Shown here: positions 44,588-53,609 of the stretch, piece by piece
How the letters are laid out: each line of letters begins with the position of its first letter
How positions within the stretch are numbered: the first letter of the stretch is position 1
From: an uncultured Pelagibacteraceae bacterium
GTDB lineage: Bacteria > Pseudomonadota > Alphaproteobacteria > Pelagibacterales > Pelagibacteraceae
Assembly (NCBI GenBank): GCA_902622545.1
Contig: CACNQD010000001.1
Coordinates: forward strand, 1 to 64,000
Direction: 5' to 3'
Length of the DNA: 64,000 nt
The notes under the pieces: model-generated
What the model saw: the letters and a program-made list of their open reading frames with translations, nothing else
Database searches by the model: none
What the model was told of the DNA's origin: nothing
Made by a program: the position numbers and the translations under genes

Positions 44588-45855
44588 TATTTTTTTAATT
44601 TAATTTTAATACCTAATTTTTTGAGCTTAATTTGTAAGTTTTCATAACCTCTTAAACCATGATAAATTCTGGATATTGTAGAAGATCCCTCGGACGATAT
44701 TGCTCCCAAGATTATTGAAAATGTAGTTCTTAAATCTGATGAAATACAATCTGCAGCATTTAATTTTTTTTGTCCAATAATAAATGCCTTATTTTTCTTT
44801 ATTGATATTTTTGCGCCCATTCTTTTTAACTCTGGGACTGCCATAAATCTATTTGAGAATATTGTTTCTTCAATTACACTTTTTCCAGAAACCTTTGTTA
44901 AAACTGCAAGAATAATTGGCATGTTGTCGGTGGCAAATTGTGGCCAAGGACCAGTTTTAATTGATACAGGTTTTGTTTTTTTACCTGGTGAAATCATGAT
45001 TGAATTGTCATTATTTTCTATTTTGTATCCAATTTTTTTTAATATTCTTAATTCTGTATTTAAGTGTCTGGGATCAATTTTTTTTACTTTGACTCTTCCA
45101 TTCGTTATCGCTGCAACGCACAAGTAACTAAAAGCTTCAATTCTATCACCAATAATAGTATGATCGCCATTTACAAGTTCATTAACCCCTTGAATTTTTA
45201 TAGATCTTTTTCCTATAAACTTTATTTGTGCCCCAGAATTATTTAAAAATTTAATCAAATCTTTAACTTCAGGTTCTATTGAAATATTTTTGATTATGTG
45301 TTCTCCTTTTATAAGCACTGATGCCATAATCAAATTTGAACTTCCTGTAACAGTAACTTTTGGAAATTTAAAAATATTTCCTTTTAAACCGTTTTTTGAG
45401 TAAATGTTCACATAACCTCTATTAAGAGTATTATCTGCACCAAGACTTTTAAATCCTGAAAGATGCCAAGAGGTGTCTCTAATACCCAAAGCACAACCTC
45501 CACCTAAAGCAACTCTAATTTTACTTTTTGGATATCTAGCTAATAAAGGTCCCATTGTTAAAACGCCTGCTCTCATAGTAGAAACTAAATTGTATGGAAC
45601 AGTTAATTTATGTTTTTTATTATTTGTTATTTTAATAATTTTTTTTTCTTTTATGAGTTCAACTTTTGAGCCTAAAGATATAAGCAAATCTTTCATGGTC
45701 AAAACATCCTTTACAATAGGTGCATTTCTCAAAATAACCTTTTTCTTAAACAAAATTGAAGCTGCCATTAAAGGCAAACAAGAATTTTTAGCACCACTTA
45801 TATTTATTTCACCCTTAACACCTTTATTAGGGCCATTTATTAAAAATCTTTTCAT
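44587..45855 (-). CDS. murA: UDP-N-acetylglucosamine 1-carboxyvinyltransferase MurA
   Basis: First committed step of peptidoglycan synthesis. Paralogue of EPSP synthase, 422 residues. NISGAKNSCLPLMAASIL starts the fold, the fosfomycin-target cysteine is in GGGCALGIRD, the catalytic Asp in FATDNMPIILAVL, and the C-terminus has DLRTTFSIILGAI and IYHGLRGYENL. The gene begins immediately after the dcd stop. Confidence 0.96.
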   Translation of the reverse strand: MKRFLINGPNKGVKGEINISGAKNSCLPLMAASILFKKKVILRNAPIVKDVLTMKDLLISLGSKVELIKEKKIIKITNNKKHKLTVPYNLVSTMRAGVLTMGPLLARYPKSKIRVALGGGCALGIRDTSWHLSGFKSLGADNTLNRGYVNIYSKNGLKGNIFKFPKVTVTGSSNLIMASVLIKGEHIIKNISIEPEVKDLIKFLNNSGAQIKFIGKRSIKIQGVNELVNGDHTIIGDRIEAFSYLCVAAITNGRVKVKKIDPRHLNTELRILKKIGYKIENNDNSIMISPGKKTKPVSIKTGPWPQFATDNMPIILAVLTKVSGKSVIEETIFSNRFMAVPELKRMGAKISIKKNKAFIIGQKKLNAADCISSDLRTTFSIILGAISSEGSSTISRIYHGLRGYENLQIKLKKLGIKIKLKK

Positions 45856-46407
45856 TTATTTTGATTTTGCTAGAGTAATTCCAACTTGGCCTTGATATTT
45901 ACCTTTTCTATCTGAGTAAGAGACCTCTGGTTGATCTCCTTTAAAAAATAATATCTGTGCAGCACCACTATTGGCATAAAGTTTTATAGAATTACTTGTG
46001 TGATTAGAAAACTCTAAAACTAAATTTCCATGCCATCCTGCTTCTAAAACTGTTGGAGGAGTACCTAATCCGCATCTTGCATAAGTAGATTTAGCTGTAA
46101 CAAGACCTGTAACATTTCTTGGCATCTTAAAATATTCTAAACTACTTGCTAGTGCAAATGAATTTGGAGGTATTAATATGAACTCTTCACCTTTAACTGT
46201 AACAAAATTATCCTCACTGAAATTTTTCGGGTCAGCTGTAGCACCTTTTATATTTGTAAATATCTTAAATTCTGAGCCACATCTTAAATCGTAACCAAAA
46301 GAGTTAAGCCCGTGACTTATGCCTTTTGATATACTTTCTGATATGAAAGGTGTTATCATTTCTACCTCTTCTGATAACTTTTTTATTTGTTTATCATTTA
46401 GTATCAT
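45856..46407 (-). CDS. dcd: dCTP deaminase
   Basis: Deaminates dCTP to dUTP for thymidylate synthesis. A 183-residue trimeric dUTPase-like fold: NSFGYDLRCGSEFKIF, GLVTAKSTYARCGLG, the catalytic Glu in PTVLEAGWHGNLVLEFSNHT, and KYQGQVGITLAK at the C-terminus. Murein enzyme murA follows directly on the same strand. Confidence 0.95.
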   Translation of the reverse strand: MILNDKQIKKLSEEVEMITPFISESISKGISHGLNSFGYDLRCGSEFKIFTNIKGATADPKNFSEDNFVTVKGEEFILIPPNSFALASSLEYFKMPRNVTGLVTAKSTYARCGLGTPPTVLEAGWHGNLVLEFSNHTSNSIKLYANSGAAQILFFKGDQPEVSYSDRKGKYQGQVGITLAKSK

Positions 46408-46504
46408 TTTTTTTTTTTGGTTTTTTAAAAATTTTTCTTTTTCTTAAGTTTTGACGTAAAGCCCTTTCAAGATCAAGCTTTGAGGGCTTTCTTTTATTAT
46501 TCAT
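46394..46504 (-). CDS. Small basic protein of 36 residues
   Basis: A short frame from ATG 46504 to TGA 46396-46394, beginning MNNKRKPSKLDLERALRQN and continuing with a run of Arg/Lys. It overlaps the dcd start by 14 bases and lies 5 bases downstream of the 64-residue gene on the same strand. The predicted product is a basic helix. The tight packing and lack of alternative use for the space support it being real, but no family could be named. Confidence 0.5.
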   Translation of the reverse strand: MNNKRKPSKLDLERALRQNLRKRKIFKKPKKKNDTK

Positions 46505-46509
46505 TCTTG

Positions 46510-46704
46510 TTATTTTTTTTCAGGATTTGTTAAGTGTTCTAATGTGACTACTTGATCAATAGGGATTGTTTCTTCCTCTTTTTTATTTGAGCCAGACTTA
46601 AGTTGTTTTTTTGCTCTTTTCTCAGCAAGCTTTTTTTCTCTTTTAGCCTGCTTCTCCATAGCCTTGGCACCTCTTGTAGATTTATAATCGTAGTGAATTC
46701 CCAT
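46510..46704 (-). CDS. Small charged protein, function unknown
   Basis: A 64-residue protein: an N-terminal MGIHYDYKSTRGAKAMEK segment, a strongly basic helix rich in Lys/Ala/Arg, then an acidic C-terminal part (IDQVVTLEHLTNPEKK). It contains no cysteine and no membrane segment. It heads the small-protein/dcd/murA minus-strand run. The composition suggests a nucleic-acid or ribosome contact, which is only inference. Confidence 0.65.
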   Translation of the reverse strand: MGIHYDYKSTRGAKAMEKQAKREKKLAEKRAKKQLKSGSNKKEEETIPIDQVVTLEHLTNPEKK

Positions 46705-46802
46705 AAATATTTTTAACGAAATTATACTTATATTAAAAAAAAAAAATAAGGCAATAATTTGAAAAAATTAATTTTATACAGTAAATTTATCATTTCTTAG
46801 AA

Positions 46803-46878
46803 GCCCCTTTAACTCAGGTAGTAGAGTATTTCCATGGTAAGGAAAAAGTCGTCCGTGCAAGTCGGGCAAGGGGCACCA
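46803..46878 (+). tRNA. tRNA-Thr (GGT) with altered D-loop/T-loop contact
   Basis: Plus-strand cloverleaf: acceptor GCCCCUU with AAGGGGC, D-stem ACUC/GAGU, anticodon stem UUUCC/GGAAA with loop AUGGUAA (anticodon GGU), T-stem GUCCG/CGGGC, CCA encoded. The D-loop is AGGUAGUA, giving A18 next to G19, and the T-loop is UGCAAGU, giving G55. These are the same two replacements as in tRNA-Phe of this window, in a tRNA of otherwise normal shape. Confidence 0.9.
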
Positions 46879-46884
46879 ATTATT

Positions 46885-47601
46885 TTATTTATACAATTTT
46901 TTTTTTAAAAAAACGCTGATTATTACTATGAAGAAGAAAGCTATAAGAGGTAAATATATATCTTTAGAAAAAATTATTTCAAAAAATGAGGGTGGTGAAG
47001 TATTAGCATCAATAATTTTTTCAAGACCACTACCAATCGAAACAATGATAAACAATTGAGGTATCATCCCAATTAAAGTTCCAAAAAAATAATTTTTTAT
47101 TTTGATATTAAATATTACGGGGAGTGTATTAGCTATAAAAAAGGGTATTCCTCCAATAAATCTATAAACTAAAAAATATAAAAATTCATTTTTGTTAAAT
47201 AACTCTTTTAAGAAAACCATTCGACTGCCAAGTTTTTGGTGAACTAAATCTTTAAAAAAGAAAATAGTAATTAAATACAGTAATAAAGAACCAACAGATA
47301 AAGATATCGCAATTAGGATTGTGCCAATCCATTTTCCAAATATGAAACCTGATGCTAAAGCGACTGGTGAACCAAATCCCAGCAGCAAAACCCAAATAAC
47401 TACAAAGAGAAAAAAAGTTATGATTAATGCAAAATAATTTTTATTTTTTAGATTAGAAAAGTATTCAACATTGTTTTTTATAAACTCATAACTTGATACT
47501 TCTTGTAAAGAAAATTTACTAAATAAATAATATAAGAATGTGGATATCAAAATTATATAAGAAATACCTAAATAAATTTTTAATTTTTTTGTATTTTCCA
47601 T
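46885..47601 (-). CDS. TVP38/TMEM64 (VTT domain) membrane protein
   Basis: Integral membrane protein of 238 residues with about six hydrophobic segments and the VTT/DedA-like signature (FGSPVALASGFIFGKWIGT, then FLVYRFIGGIPFFIANTLPVIF). Members are thought to scramble or transport lipids. The gene has no obvious partner here; it lies between tRNA-Thr and rpmH, both on the other strand. Confidence 0.88.
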   Translation of the reverse strand: MENTKKLKIYLGISYIILISTFLYYLFSKFSLQEVSSYEFIKNNVEYFSNLKNKNYFALIITFFLFVVIWVLLLGFGSPVALASGFIFGKWIGTILIAISLSVGSLLLYLITIFFFKDLVHQKLGSRMVFLKELFNKNEFLYFLVYRFIGGIPFFIANTLPVIFNIKIKNYFFGTLIGMIPQLFIIVSIGSGLEKIIDANTSPPSFFEIIFSKDIYLPLIAFFFIVIISVFLKKKLYK

Positions 47602-47686
47602 ATGCTGAAGTATTATAAAAATTTTCTGTACTTATACATATATATTTTCTATAACTACCCAAAAATTTTAATATTTAATATTACCT

Positions 47687-47821
47687 ATGAAAAGAACATA
47701 TCAACCAAGCAGACTTGTTAGAAAAAGGCGTCATGGCTTCAGATCTAAAATGAAAACAAAAGGCGGTAGAAAACTACTATCAAGGAGAAGGAAAAAAGGT
47801 AGAAAAAAACTAACCGTATAA
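47687..47821 (+). CDS. rpmH: 50S ribosomal protein L34
   Basis: A 44-residue basic ribosomal protein beginning [18 protein letters not shown] and ending with a KKGRKKLTV tail. It is too short for routine gene calling, but the sequence is unmistakable and the position before rnpA is universal. The stop codon shares its last base with the rnpA start. Confidence 0.97.
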   Translation: MKRTYQPSRLVRKRRHGFRSKMKTKGGRKLLSRRRKKGRKKLTV

Positions 47822-48162
47822 TGGGTATTAAAATTTTAAGTCTTTCTAAAAACGAAGATTTCAAAAAAGTTTTATCTGGTAAGAAATTAAATAATTATTA
47901 TTCTACAATTTTTTTTAAAAAATTGACAAATAAAAACAATAATAGATTGAATTTAAGTATTATTACTAAAAAAAAACTTGGAAGAGCAGTTCAAAGAAAC
48001 AAAATTAAAAGAAGATTAAAAAATATAATTAATTATATTCTAAAATCTATAAAAATAAATTTAAAATATTCATACTTAATTATTGCTAAAAAAAATGTTT
48101 TAGATAGTAAGTACAGTAATATTAAAGAAACAATGCTTGTAGATTTTAAAAAAATTTTATGA
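47821..48162 (+). CDS. rnpA: Ribonuclease P protein component
   Basis: Protein subunit of RNase P, which matures tRNA 5' ends. At 113 residues, the RNR-type motif is [17 protein letters not shown]. The N-terminal [10 protein letters not shown] segment is lysine-rich in this genome. Coupled to rpmH by a one-base overlap and to yidD by 4 bases. Confidence 0.94.
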   Translation: MGIKILSLSKNEDFKKVLSGKKLNNYYSTIFFKKLTNKNNNRLNLSIITKKKLGRAVQRNKIKRRLKNIINYILKSIKINLKYSYLIIAKKNVLDSKYSNIKETMLVDFKKIL

Positions 48163-48401
48163 TTAAATTTATTAATATAATACTAATAAAAATTATTAAA
48201 TTATATCAATACCTAATTTCCCCGTTGCTAGGAAATAACTGTAGATATTTTCCATCTTGTTCAGATTACTTTATTGATTGTTTAAAAACTTATGGACCTT
48301 TGAAAGGATCTATTAAAGGGCTTCTTAGATTGATAACTTGCCACCCAATTAAATTTTTAGGTGGAGGAGAAGGTTACAGACCTTTAAAAAATAAAAAATA
48401 A
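48159..48401 (+). CDS. yidD: Membrane protein insertion efficiency factor YidD
   Basis: An 80-residue protein of the YidD family: [22 protein letters not shown] with its conserved cysteines, then [10 protein letters not shown] and a GGGEGYRPL-type end. It helps YidC insert inner-membrane proteins. Placement between rnpA and yidC is canonical. Confidence 0.95.
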   Translation: MIKFINIILIKIIKLYQYLISPLLGNNCRYFPSCSDYFIDCLKTYGPLKGSIKGLLRLITCHPIKFLGGGEGYRPLKNKK

Positions 48402-48403
48402 TT

Positions 48404-50080
48404 ATGGATACAAAAAATATAATAGCTGCTATATCGCTTAGTTTAGCTATCATAGTAATGTGGAGCTTATTTTTTCAACCATCACCGGAAGAAATAAAAA
48501 AAAGAAAAGAAAAAGAAAAAATTGTTAACAGTAGTGATGCTCCAAATATAGACACTACTGAAAAAATTACTAATCTCTCTAGAGAAGAAGCATTAAAATT
48601 AGATGACAGATTTTATTTCGAAAATGAGAGTATTAAGGGCTCAATTTCATTAAAGGGTGCAACAATAGATGATTTAATTTTCAAAAAATATAAAACTCAA
48701 CTTGAATCTGATCAATTCGTAACTTTATTAAATCCCAAATCAACTTCAAATGGTTATTATATTGAATCTGGTTGGGCATCTAACAATAAAAATATAGATA
48801 TTCCTAATAATAAAACAATTTGGAAAATTGAAGGTAATTCAAAACTTACACCAAATGATGATGTGAATCTTATTTGGAAAAATAATCAGGGATTAACTTT
48901 TGAGAAGATTATAAAAATTGACAATCAATATTTATTCACCATAGAACAAAAAATTAAAAATAGTTCAGATAAGATTTATAGTTTTTACCCATACGCACAA
49001 ATTATTAGAACTAAAATTCCAGAGATTATAGACTTTTTTATTTTACATGAGGGACCTCTTGGAGTTTTAGATGATCAACTAATCGAAAAAGATTACAAAG
49101 ATATCTTAGACAAAAAATATTCAAAAAATGCTAATAATGGATTTTTAGGAATAACTGATAAATATTGGTTAACAAGTATAATTCCACAAAAAAATAAAAA
49201 ATTTAGAGCTGACTTTGAATATAATGAAAAATTTAAAGTAAACTACATAGAAACAAACTCCTATGACTCAAAACCAAATGCCCAAATTAGTAATATTGTT
49301 AATGTTGTTGTTGCAGCAAAAGAAGTAAACGTTATTGATGGTTACAATGAAAGTTTAGGTCTTAAAAAGTTTGATCTTGTAATTGATTGGGGTTGGTTTT
49401 ATTGGATAGTAAAGCCTCTATTTTTTTTAAATGATTATTTCTTTAAACTCGCAGGTAATTATGGAATCGCGATAATACTAATAACTGTCTGTCTAAGATT
49501 AGCATTTTTTCCATTAAATAATTATGCCTTTAAATCAATGAGCCGTATGAAGTTAGTTCAACCTGAGATGGCTCGTCTAAAAGAAATTCATAAAGACGAT
49601 AAAATGAAATTACAACAAGCAATGATGCAACTATATAAGAAAGAAGGTATTAACCCAGTATCAGGCTGTTTGCCAATTTTGATTTCTATACCCTTCTTCT
49701 TTGCAATTTACAAAATGTTATTTGTAACAATTGAAATGAGACATCAGCCATTTTTTGGATGGATAAAAGATTTATCTGAAAAGGACCCAACTTCAATTTT
49801 TAATTTATTTGGTTTAATTCCATGGGATCCACCATCTTTCATGATTATTGGGGCTTTACCCGTAATGATGGGTTTTACAATGTGGCTGCAACAGAAACTA
49901 AATCCAGCTCCTCAGGATGAAATACAAAAAAAAATTTTTATGTTCTTTCCATTATTTTTAACAATAATTTTAGCTCCTTTTCCGTCAGGACTTGTGCTGT
50001 ATTGGACCGCAAACAATATTCTTACTATGGCCCAACAGTATGTAATTATGAAAAGAACTACTGTTAAAACCGCCTCTTAA
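48404..50080 (+). CDS. yidC: Membrane protein insertase YidC
   Basis: A 558-residue Gram-negative-type YidC: an N-terminal transmembrane helix (about 5-25), a large periplasmic beta domain, then the conserved five-helix core with FPLNNYAFKSMSRMKLVQPEM, NPVSGCLPILISIPFFFAIYKML and GLVLYWTANNILTMAQQYVIM. The argB gene starts on the base after its stop; engB, often found in between, is absent. Confidence 0.97.
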   Translation: MDTKNIIAAISLSLAIIVMWSLFFQPSPEEIKKRKEKEKIVNSSDAPNIDTTEKITNLSREEALKLDDRFYFENESIKGSISLKGATIDDLIFKKYKTQLESDQFVTLLNPKSTSNGYYIESGWASNNKNIDIPNNKTIWKIEGNSKLTPNDDVNLIWKNNQGLTFEKIIKIDNQYLFTIEQKIKNSSDKIYSFYPYAQIIRTKIPEIIDFFILHEGPLGVLDDQLIEKDYKDILDKKYSKNANNGFLGITDKYWLTSIIPQKNKKFRADFEYNEKFKVNYIETNSYDSKPNAQISNIVNVVVAAKEVNVIDGYNESLGLKKFDLVIDWGWFYWIVKPLFFLNDYFFKLAGNYGIAIILITVCLRLAFFPLNNYAFKSMSRMKLVQPEMARLKEIHKDDKMKLQQAMMQLYKKEGINPVSGCLPILISIPFFFAIYKMLFVTIEMRHQPFFGWIKDLSEKDPTSIFNLFGLIPWDPPSFMIIGALPVMMGFTMWLQQKLNPAPQDEIQKKIFMFFPLFLTIILAPFPSGLVLYWTANNILTMAQQYVIMKRTTVKTAS

Positions 50081-50929
50081 ATGGAACTAGAAAAAATTTT
50101 ACCTAAAGATGGTCCTCCTATTGAGGAAGTTCAGAAATACGTCCAGAAATATAAAAATGAATTAATAGTAATTAAATATGGCGGCAACGTATTTATTGAC
50201 AGAGAAATTTTTAATAATTTTATATCTGATTTAAAAATTTTAAACGAGTTGGGGCTTTCTGTTATTGTAGTGCATGGTGGAGGTCCTAGAATAAAAAGAG
50301 AATTAGATAAATCAAACATCAAATCAAAGTTTATTAGAGGCTTAAGGGTAACCGACAAAAAAATCATAAACATTGTAGAAAATGTTCTTATAGATTTTAA
50401 CAATGATATTGTTAAATCATTAAAAGAAAAAGGGACAAAAGGAGTTTCAATTAATACAAAAAATAAAAATGTTATTCATGTTGACCCAGAGTCAAGTGAA
50501 TTGGGCTTTGTAGGTGTGCCTAAAAAAATTGAATATAATGTTATTAATAAAATATTAAATGAAAATTTTATTCCTGTAATTTCTCCTTTAGGATTAGGAA
50601 AAGATCTACAAACTTATAATATAAACGGTGACACTGCTGCAGGGGCAATAGCCAAATCGCTCAAATCAAGAAGATTGCTTTTAATGACAAATGTAGAGGG
50701 AGTTTTAGACAAAAATAAAAAGCTAATACAAGAAATTTCCTCTTCCAAAATTTTAGAGATGATCAAAGATGAGACAATAACTGAGGGAATGATACCAAAG
50801 ATAAATACATGTTTAGACGCTATTAATAATGGAGTAACTGCTGTCGCAATAATTGATGGTAGAAAAAAACATTCAATATTATTTGAAATTTTTTCAGATA
50901 AAGGATCAGGAACTTTAATAAGAAAATGA
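50081..50929 (+). CDS. argB: Acetylglutamate kinase
   Basis: Phosphorylates N-acetylglutamate in arginine synthesis. A 282-residue amino-acid kinase fold: IKYGGNVF, VVHGGGPRIKRELD, NINGDTAAGAIAK and EGMIPKINTCLDAINNGVTAVAIIDGRKKH near the C-terminus. The N-terminal extension before the kinase core is typical of the arginine-sensitive hexameric form. It overlaps the HAD gene by 4 bases. Confidence 0.96.
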   Translation: MELEKILPKDGPPIEEVQKYVQKYKNELIVIKYGGNVFIDREIFNNFISDLKILNELGLSVIVVHGGGPRIKRELDKSNIKSKFIRGLRVTDKKIINIVENVLIDFNNDIVKSLKEKGTKGVSINTKNKNVIHVDPESSELGFVGVPKKIEYNVINKILNENFIPVISPLGLGKDLQTYNINGDTAAGAIAKSLKSRRLLLMTNVEGVLDKNKKLIQEISSSKILEMIKDETITEGMIPKINTCLDAINNGVTAVAIIDGRKKHSILFEIFSDKGSGTLIRK

Positions 50930-51618
50930 AAGATTTAAAAAAAATGAAATATCTATTATTAGACCTTGATGGAGTATGTTATGGGAAACATAATAATTAT
51001 TCATTAGAAAAAGTATTCGGCCAAGTATCCAATCGTATGACACAATTTATTTCTGAAAGACTTAAAATAAATCGAGATGAAGCTAAAAAATTGCAAACTG
51101 ATTATTTTTATAAGTATAACACAAGTTTAAACGGGCTGATGATACATCATGACATACCACCTCAAGAATTTTTGAAATATGTACACACAATAGATCTCTC
51201 CTTTATGAAAAAAGATAAAATTATGAGAGATGAATTGATTAATTTAGATATGGAGAAGTTTATTTTCACTAATGGGAGTGCTGAACACGCTGAAAATATA
51301 TTATCACACCTTGGAGTATATGATCTTTTTGGAAGAGATAAAGTGTTCGATATTCAAGATGCTGGTTATGTCCCAAAACCAGAGGCAAAGACTTTTGATC
51401 TAATGCTCAATAAATTTAAGATAAATCCAAAAGAAACAATCTATATTGAAGATATTGCAAAAAATTTAGGTATTGGTCATGAAAGAGGATGCTACACGGT
51501 TTGGCTGATTAATGATGAGTATTTTGGCAAGATAGACTCTAATAAAGATTATATTTCTCATAAAATAGAAAATCTGTCTTTATTTCTTAAAGAAATAAGG
51601 CTATTAAAAAACAAGTAA
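50926..51618 (+). CDS. HAD family hydrolase, pyrimidine 5'-nucleotidase type
   Basis: A 230-residue HAD phosphatase with LDLDGVCYG (motif I nucleophile region), FTNGSAEHAENIL (motif II), VPKPEAKTFDLML (motif III lysine) and IYIEDIAKNLGIGHERG (motif IV). The arrangement matches the SDT1-type pyrimidine 5'-nucleotidases, commonly found next to argB and dapD in alphaproteobacteria. The true substrate is unknown. Confidence 0.87.
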   Translation: MKDLKKMKYLLLDLDGVCYGKHNNYSLEKVFGQVSNRMTQFISERLKINRDEAKKLQTDYFYKYNTSLNGLMIHHDIPPQEFLKYVHTIDLSFMKKDKIMRDELINLDMEKFIFTNGSAEHAENILSHLGVYDLFGRDKVFDIQDAGYVPKPEAKTFDLMLNKFKINPKETIYIEDIAKNLGIGHERGCYTVWLINDEYFGKIDSNKDYISHKIENLSLFLKEIRLLKNK

Positions 51619-51621
51619 ATT

Positions 51622-52449
51622 ATGTCTTTAGAAAAAATTATTAACGATGCCTGGGAAATTAAGGACCAAATTAGCCCTAGCTCAGATCAAAAGCTAAAGG
51701 ATGCAATTAATCAAATAATTGCAGACTTGGATAGCGGAAAAGTTAGAGCCGCGGAAAAAATAGATGGTAAATGGATTGCTCACCAACACATTAAAAAAGC
51801 AATAATGCTTAGTTTTAGAATATATCCTATGGAAAATTTAAATGGCCCTTATAGTAGTTGGTATGATAAAGCTCATTTGTTAAAAGGTAAAACTGCTGGC
51901 TGGTCTAAAGAAGATCATGAAAAAGCTGGCTTTAGAATGGTTCCTAATTCACCAGTTAGAAAAGGATCTTTCGTCGGGAAAAATGCTGTATTAATGCCTT
52001 GCTATGTAAACATAGGTGCATACATTGATGAAGGCACGATGATTGACACCTTCGCAAGAGCTGGTAGTTGTTGTCAAATTGGAAAAAATTGTCATATATC
52101 TGCAGGGTCAGGTGTTGGAGGTGTTTTGGAACCGGCTCAAGCATTGCCTACAATTATTGAAGATAACGTTTTTTTAGGTGCAATGTCCGAAGTAGTTGAA
52201 GGAGTGATAGTTGGTGAAGGATCGGTTTTGAGCATGGGGATGTACATTGGTCAATCAACTAAAATTGTAGACCGGAAGTCAGGAAAAATATCTTATGGTA
52301 AAATACCTCCTTACTCAGTTGTTGTACCAGGGACCTTACCAGATAAAAATAATTCATCAGCCGCATCACTATATTGCGCAGTAATAATCAAACAAGTTGA
52401 TGAAAAAACAAGATCTAAAACTTCGGTAAACGATCTTTTAAGAGAATAG
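51622..52449 (+). CDS. dapD: Tetrahydrodipicolinate N-succinyltransferase
   Basis: Fourth enzyme of the succinylated lysine/DAP branch. The 275 residues consist of an N-terminal helical domain and a left-handed beta helix of hexapeptide repeats (VRKGSFVGKNAVLMPCYVNI, GTMIDTFARAGSC, GVGGVLEPAQALPTIIEDN). It is followed by dapE after 2 bases, giving two consecutive steps. Confidence 0.97.
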   Translation: MSLEKIINDAWEIKDQISPSSDQKLKDAINQIIADLDSGKVRAAEKIDGKWIAHQHIKKAIMLSFRIYPMENLNGPYSSWYDKAHLLKGKTAGWSKEDHEKAGFRMVPNSPVRKGSFVGKNAVLMPCYVNIGAYIDEGTMIDTFARAGSCCQIGKNCHISAGSGVGGVLEPAQALPTIIEDNVFLGAMSEVVEGVIVGEGSVLSMGMYIGQSTKIVDRKSGKISYGKIPPYSVVVPGTLPDKNNSSAASLYCAVIIKQVDEKTRSKTSVNDLLRE

Positions 52450-52451
52450 AA

Positions 52452-53609
52452 ATGCAAAAAATAAATGAGCTTGAGTTAGCTAAAGAGCTAATTAGATTTC
52501 CATCTATTACACCTATAGACGCTGGGGTGATGAGTTTTCTTGAAAAAAAATTAACAAATTTAGGTTTTAAAACTAAGATAATTATCTTTAAAGATAAAAC
52601 ACATAAACCCGTAAAAAACTTGTATGCAAGATTAGGAAATAAAGGTCCAAATTTTTGTTATGCTGGACATTTGGATGTTGTACCTCCAGGAAATTTAAAT
52701 GACTGGACTGTGAACCCATTTAAACCAAAAGTTAAAAATGGTCATTTAATTGGTAGGGGCGCTAATGATATGAAAAGTTCCATTGCAGCTTTTGTATCTG
52801 CTACAAGTATTTTTTTGACAAAAAATAAAAATTTAAAAGGTTCAATAAGCTTTTTGATTACAGGTGATGAAGAAGGCGATGCGGTTAATGGGACAAAAAA
52901 ACTAGTAGATTATTTGAAAAAGAAAAAAGAAAAAATAAATTTTTGTTTAGTTGGTGAACCAACCAATCCTAATAAATTGGGTGAGATGATTAAAATTGGT
53001 AGAAGGGGTAGTTTAACTGGAAAGTTAGTTATTAGTGGTGTTCAAGGGCATGTTGCATACCCACACCGAGCCAATAATCCGTCTACTACTATAATAGAAA
53101 TTTTAAAAAAATTAAAAGACATACAATTTGATAGTGGTACAAAGAATTTTCAACCAACTAATCTGGAAGTTACAAGTATAAATATAAATAACAATATAGA
53201 TAATATTATTCCAGGTTCTGCGAGAGCTACTTTTAATATACGATTTAACAATAAACACACATCAAAATCTTTAAAGAAAAAACTGAATACTATTTTTTCA
53301 AAGATATGTGGAAAGAAAAAATCTAGATATGAAATTGAATATAAAGTATCTGGAGAGGCATTTTTATGTGAACCGAGTAGTTTTGTTTATAAAATTCAGA
53401 ATATTATTAAAAAGAATACAAAAATTAAACCTAAACTATCAACATCGGGTGGTACATCTGATGCAAGATTTATAAGAAAGATATCACCTTGCCTTGAGTT
53501 TGGTTTAGTTGGCAAAACTATGCATAAAATAGATGAGGCAGTATCCTTAAAAGATTTAAAAAATTTAACTAAAATTTATGCAGAAATATTAGAAGAATAC
53601 TTTAAGTGA
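52452..53609 (+). CDS. dapE: Succinyl-diaminopimelate desuccinylase
   Basis: M20-family di-zinc hydrolase of 385 residues. CYAGHLDVVPPG (first zinc ligands), GRGANDMKSSIAAFV, TGDEEGDAVNGTKK (catalytic Glu pair), and FGLVGKTMHKIDEAV near the C-terminus. The metal ligands are intact, and a dimerisation domain lies in the middle. It overlaps the next gene by 4 bases. Confidence 0.96.
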   Translation: MQKINELELAKELIRFPSITPIDAGVMSFLEKKLTNLGFKTKIIIFKDKTHKPVKNLYARLGNKGPNFCYAGHLDVVPPGNLNDWTVNPFKPKVKNGHLIGRGANDMKSSIAAFVSATSIFLTKNKNLKGSISFLITGDEEGDAVNGTKKLVDYLKKKKEKINFCLVGEPTNPNKLGEMIKIGRRGSLTGKLVISGVQGHVAYPHRANNPSTTIIEILKKLKDIQFDSGTKNFQPTNLEVTSININNNIDNIIPGSARATFNIRFNNKHTSKSLKKKLNTIFSKICGKKKSRYEIEYKVSGEAFLCEPSSFVYKIQNIIKKNTKIKPKLSTSGGTSDARFIRKISPCLEFGLVGKTMHKIDEAVSLKDLKNLTKIYAEILEEYFK

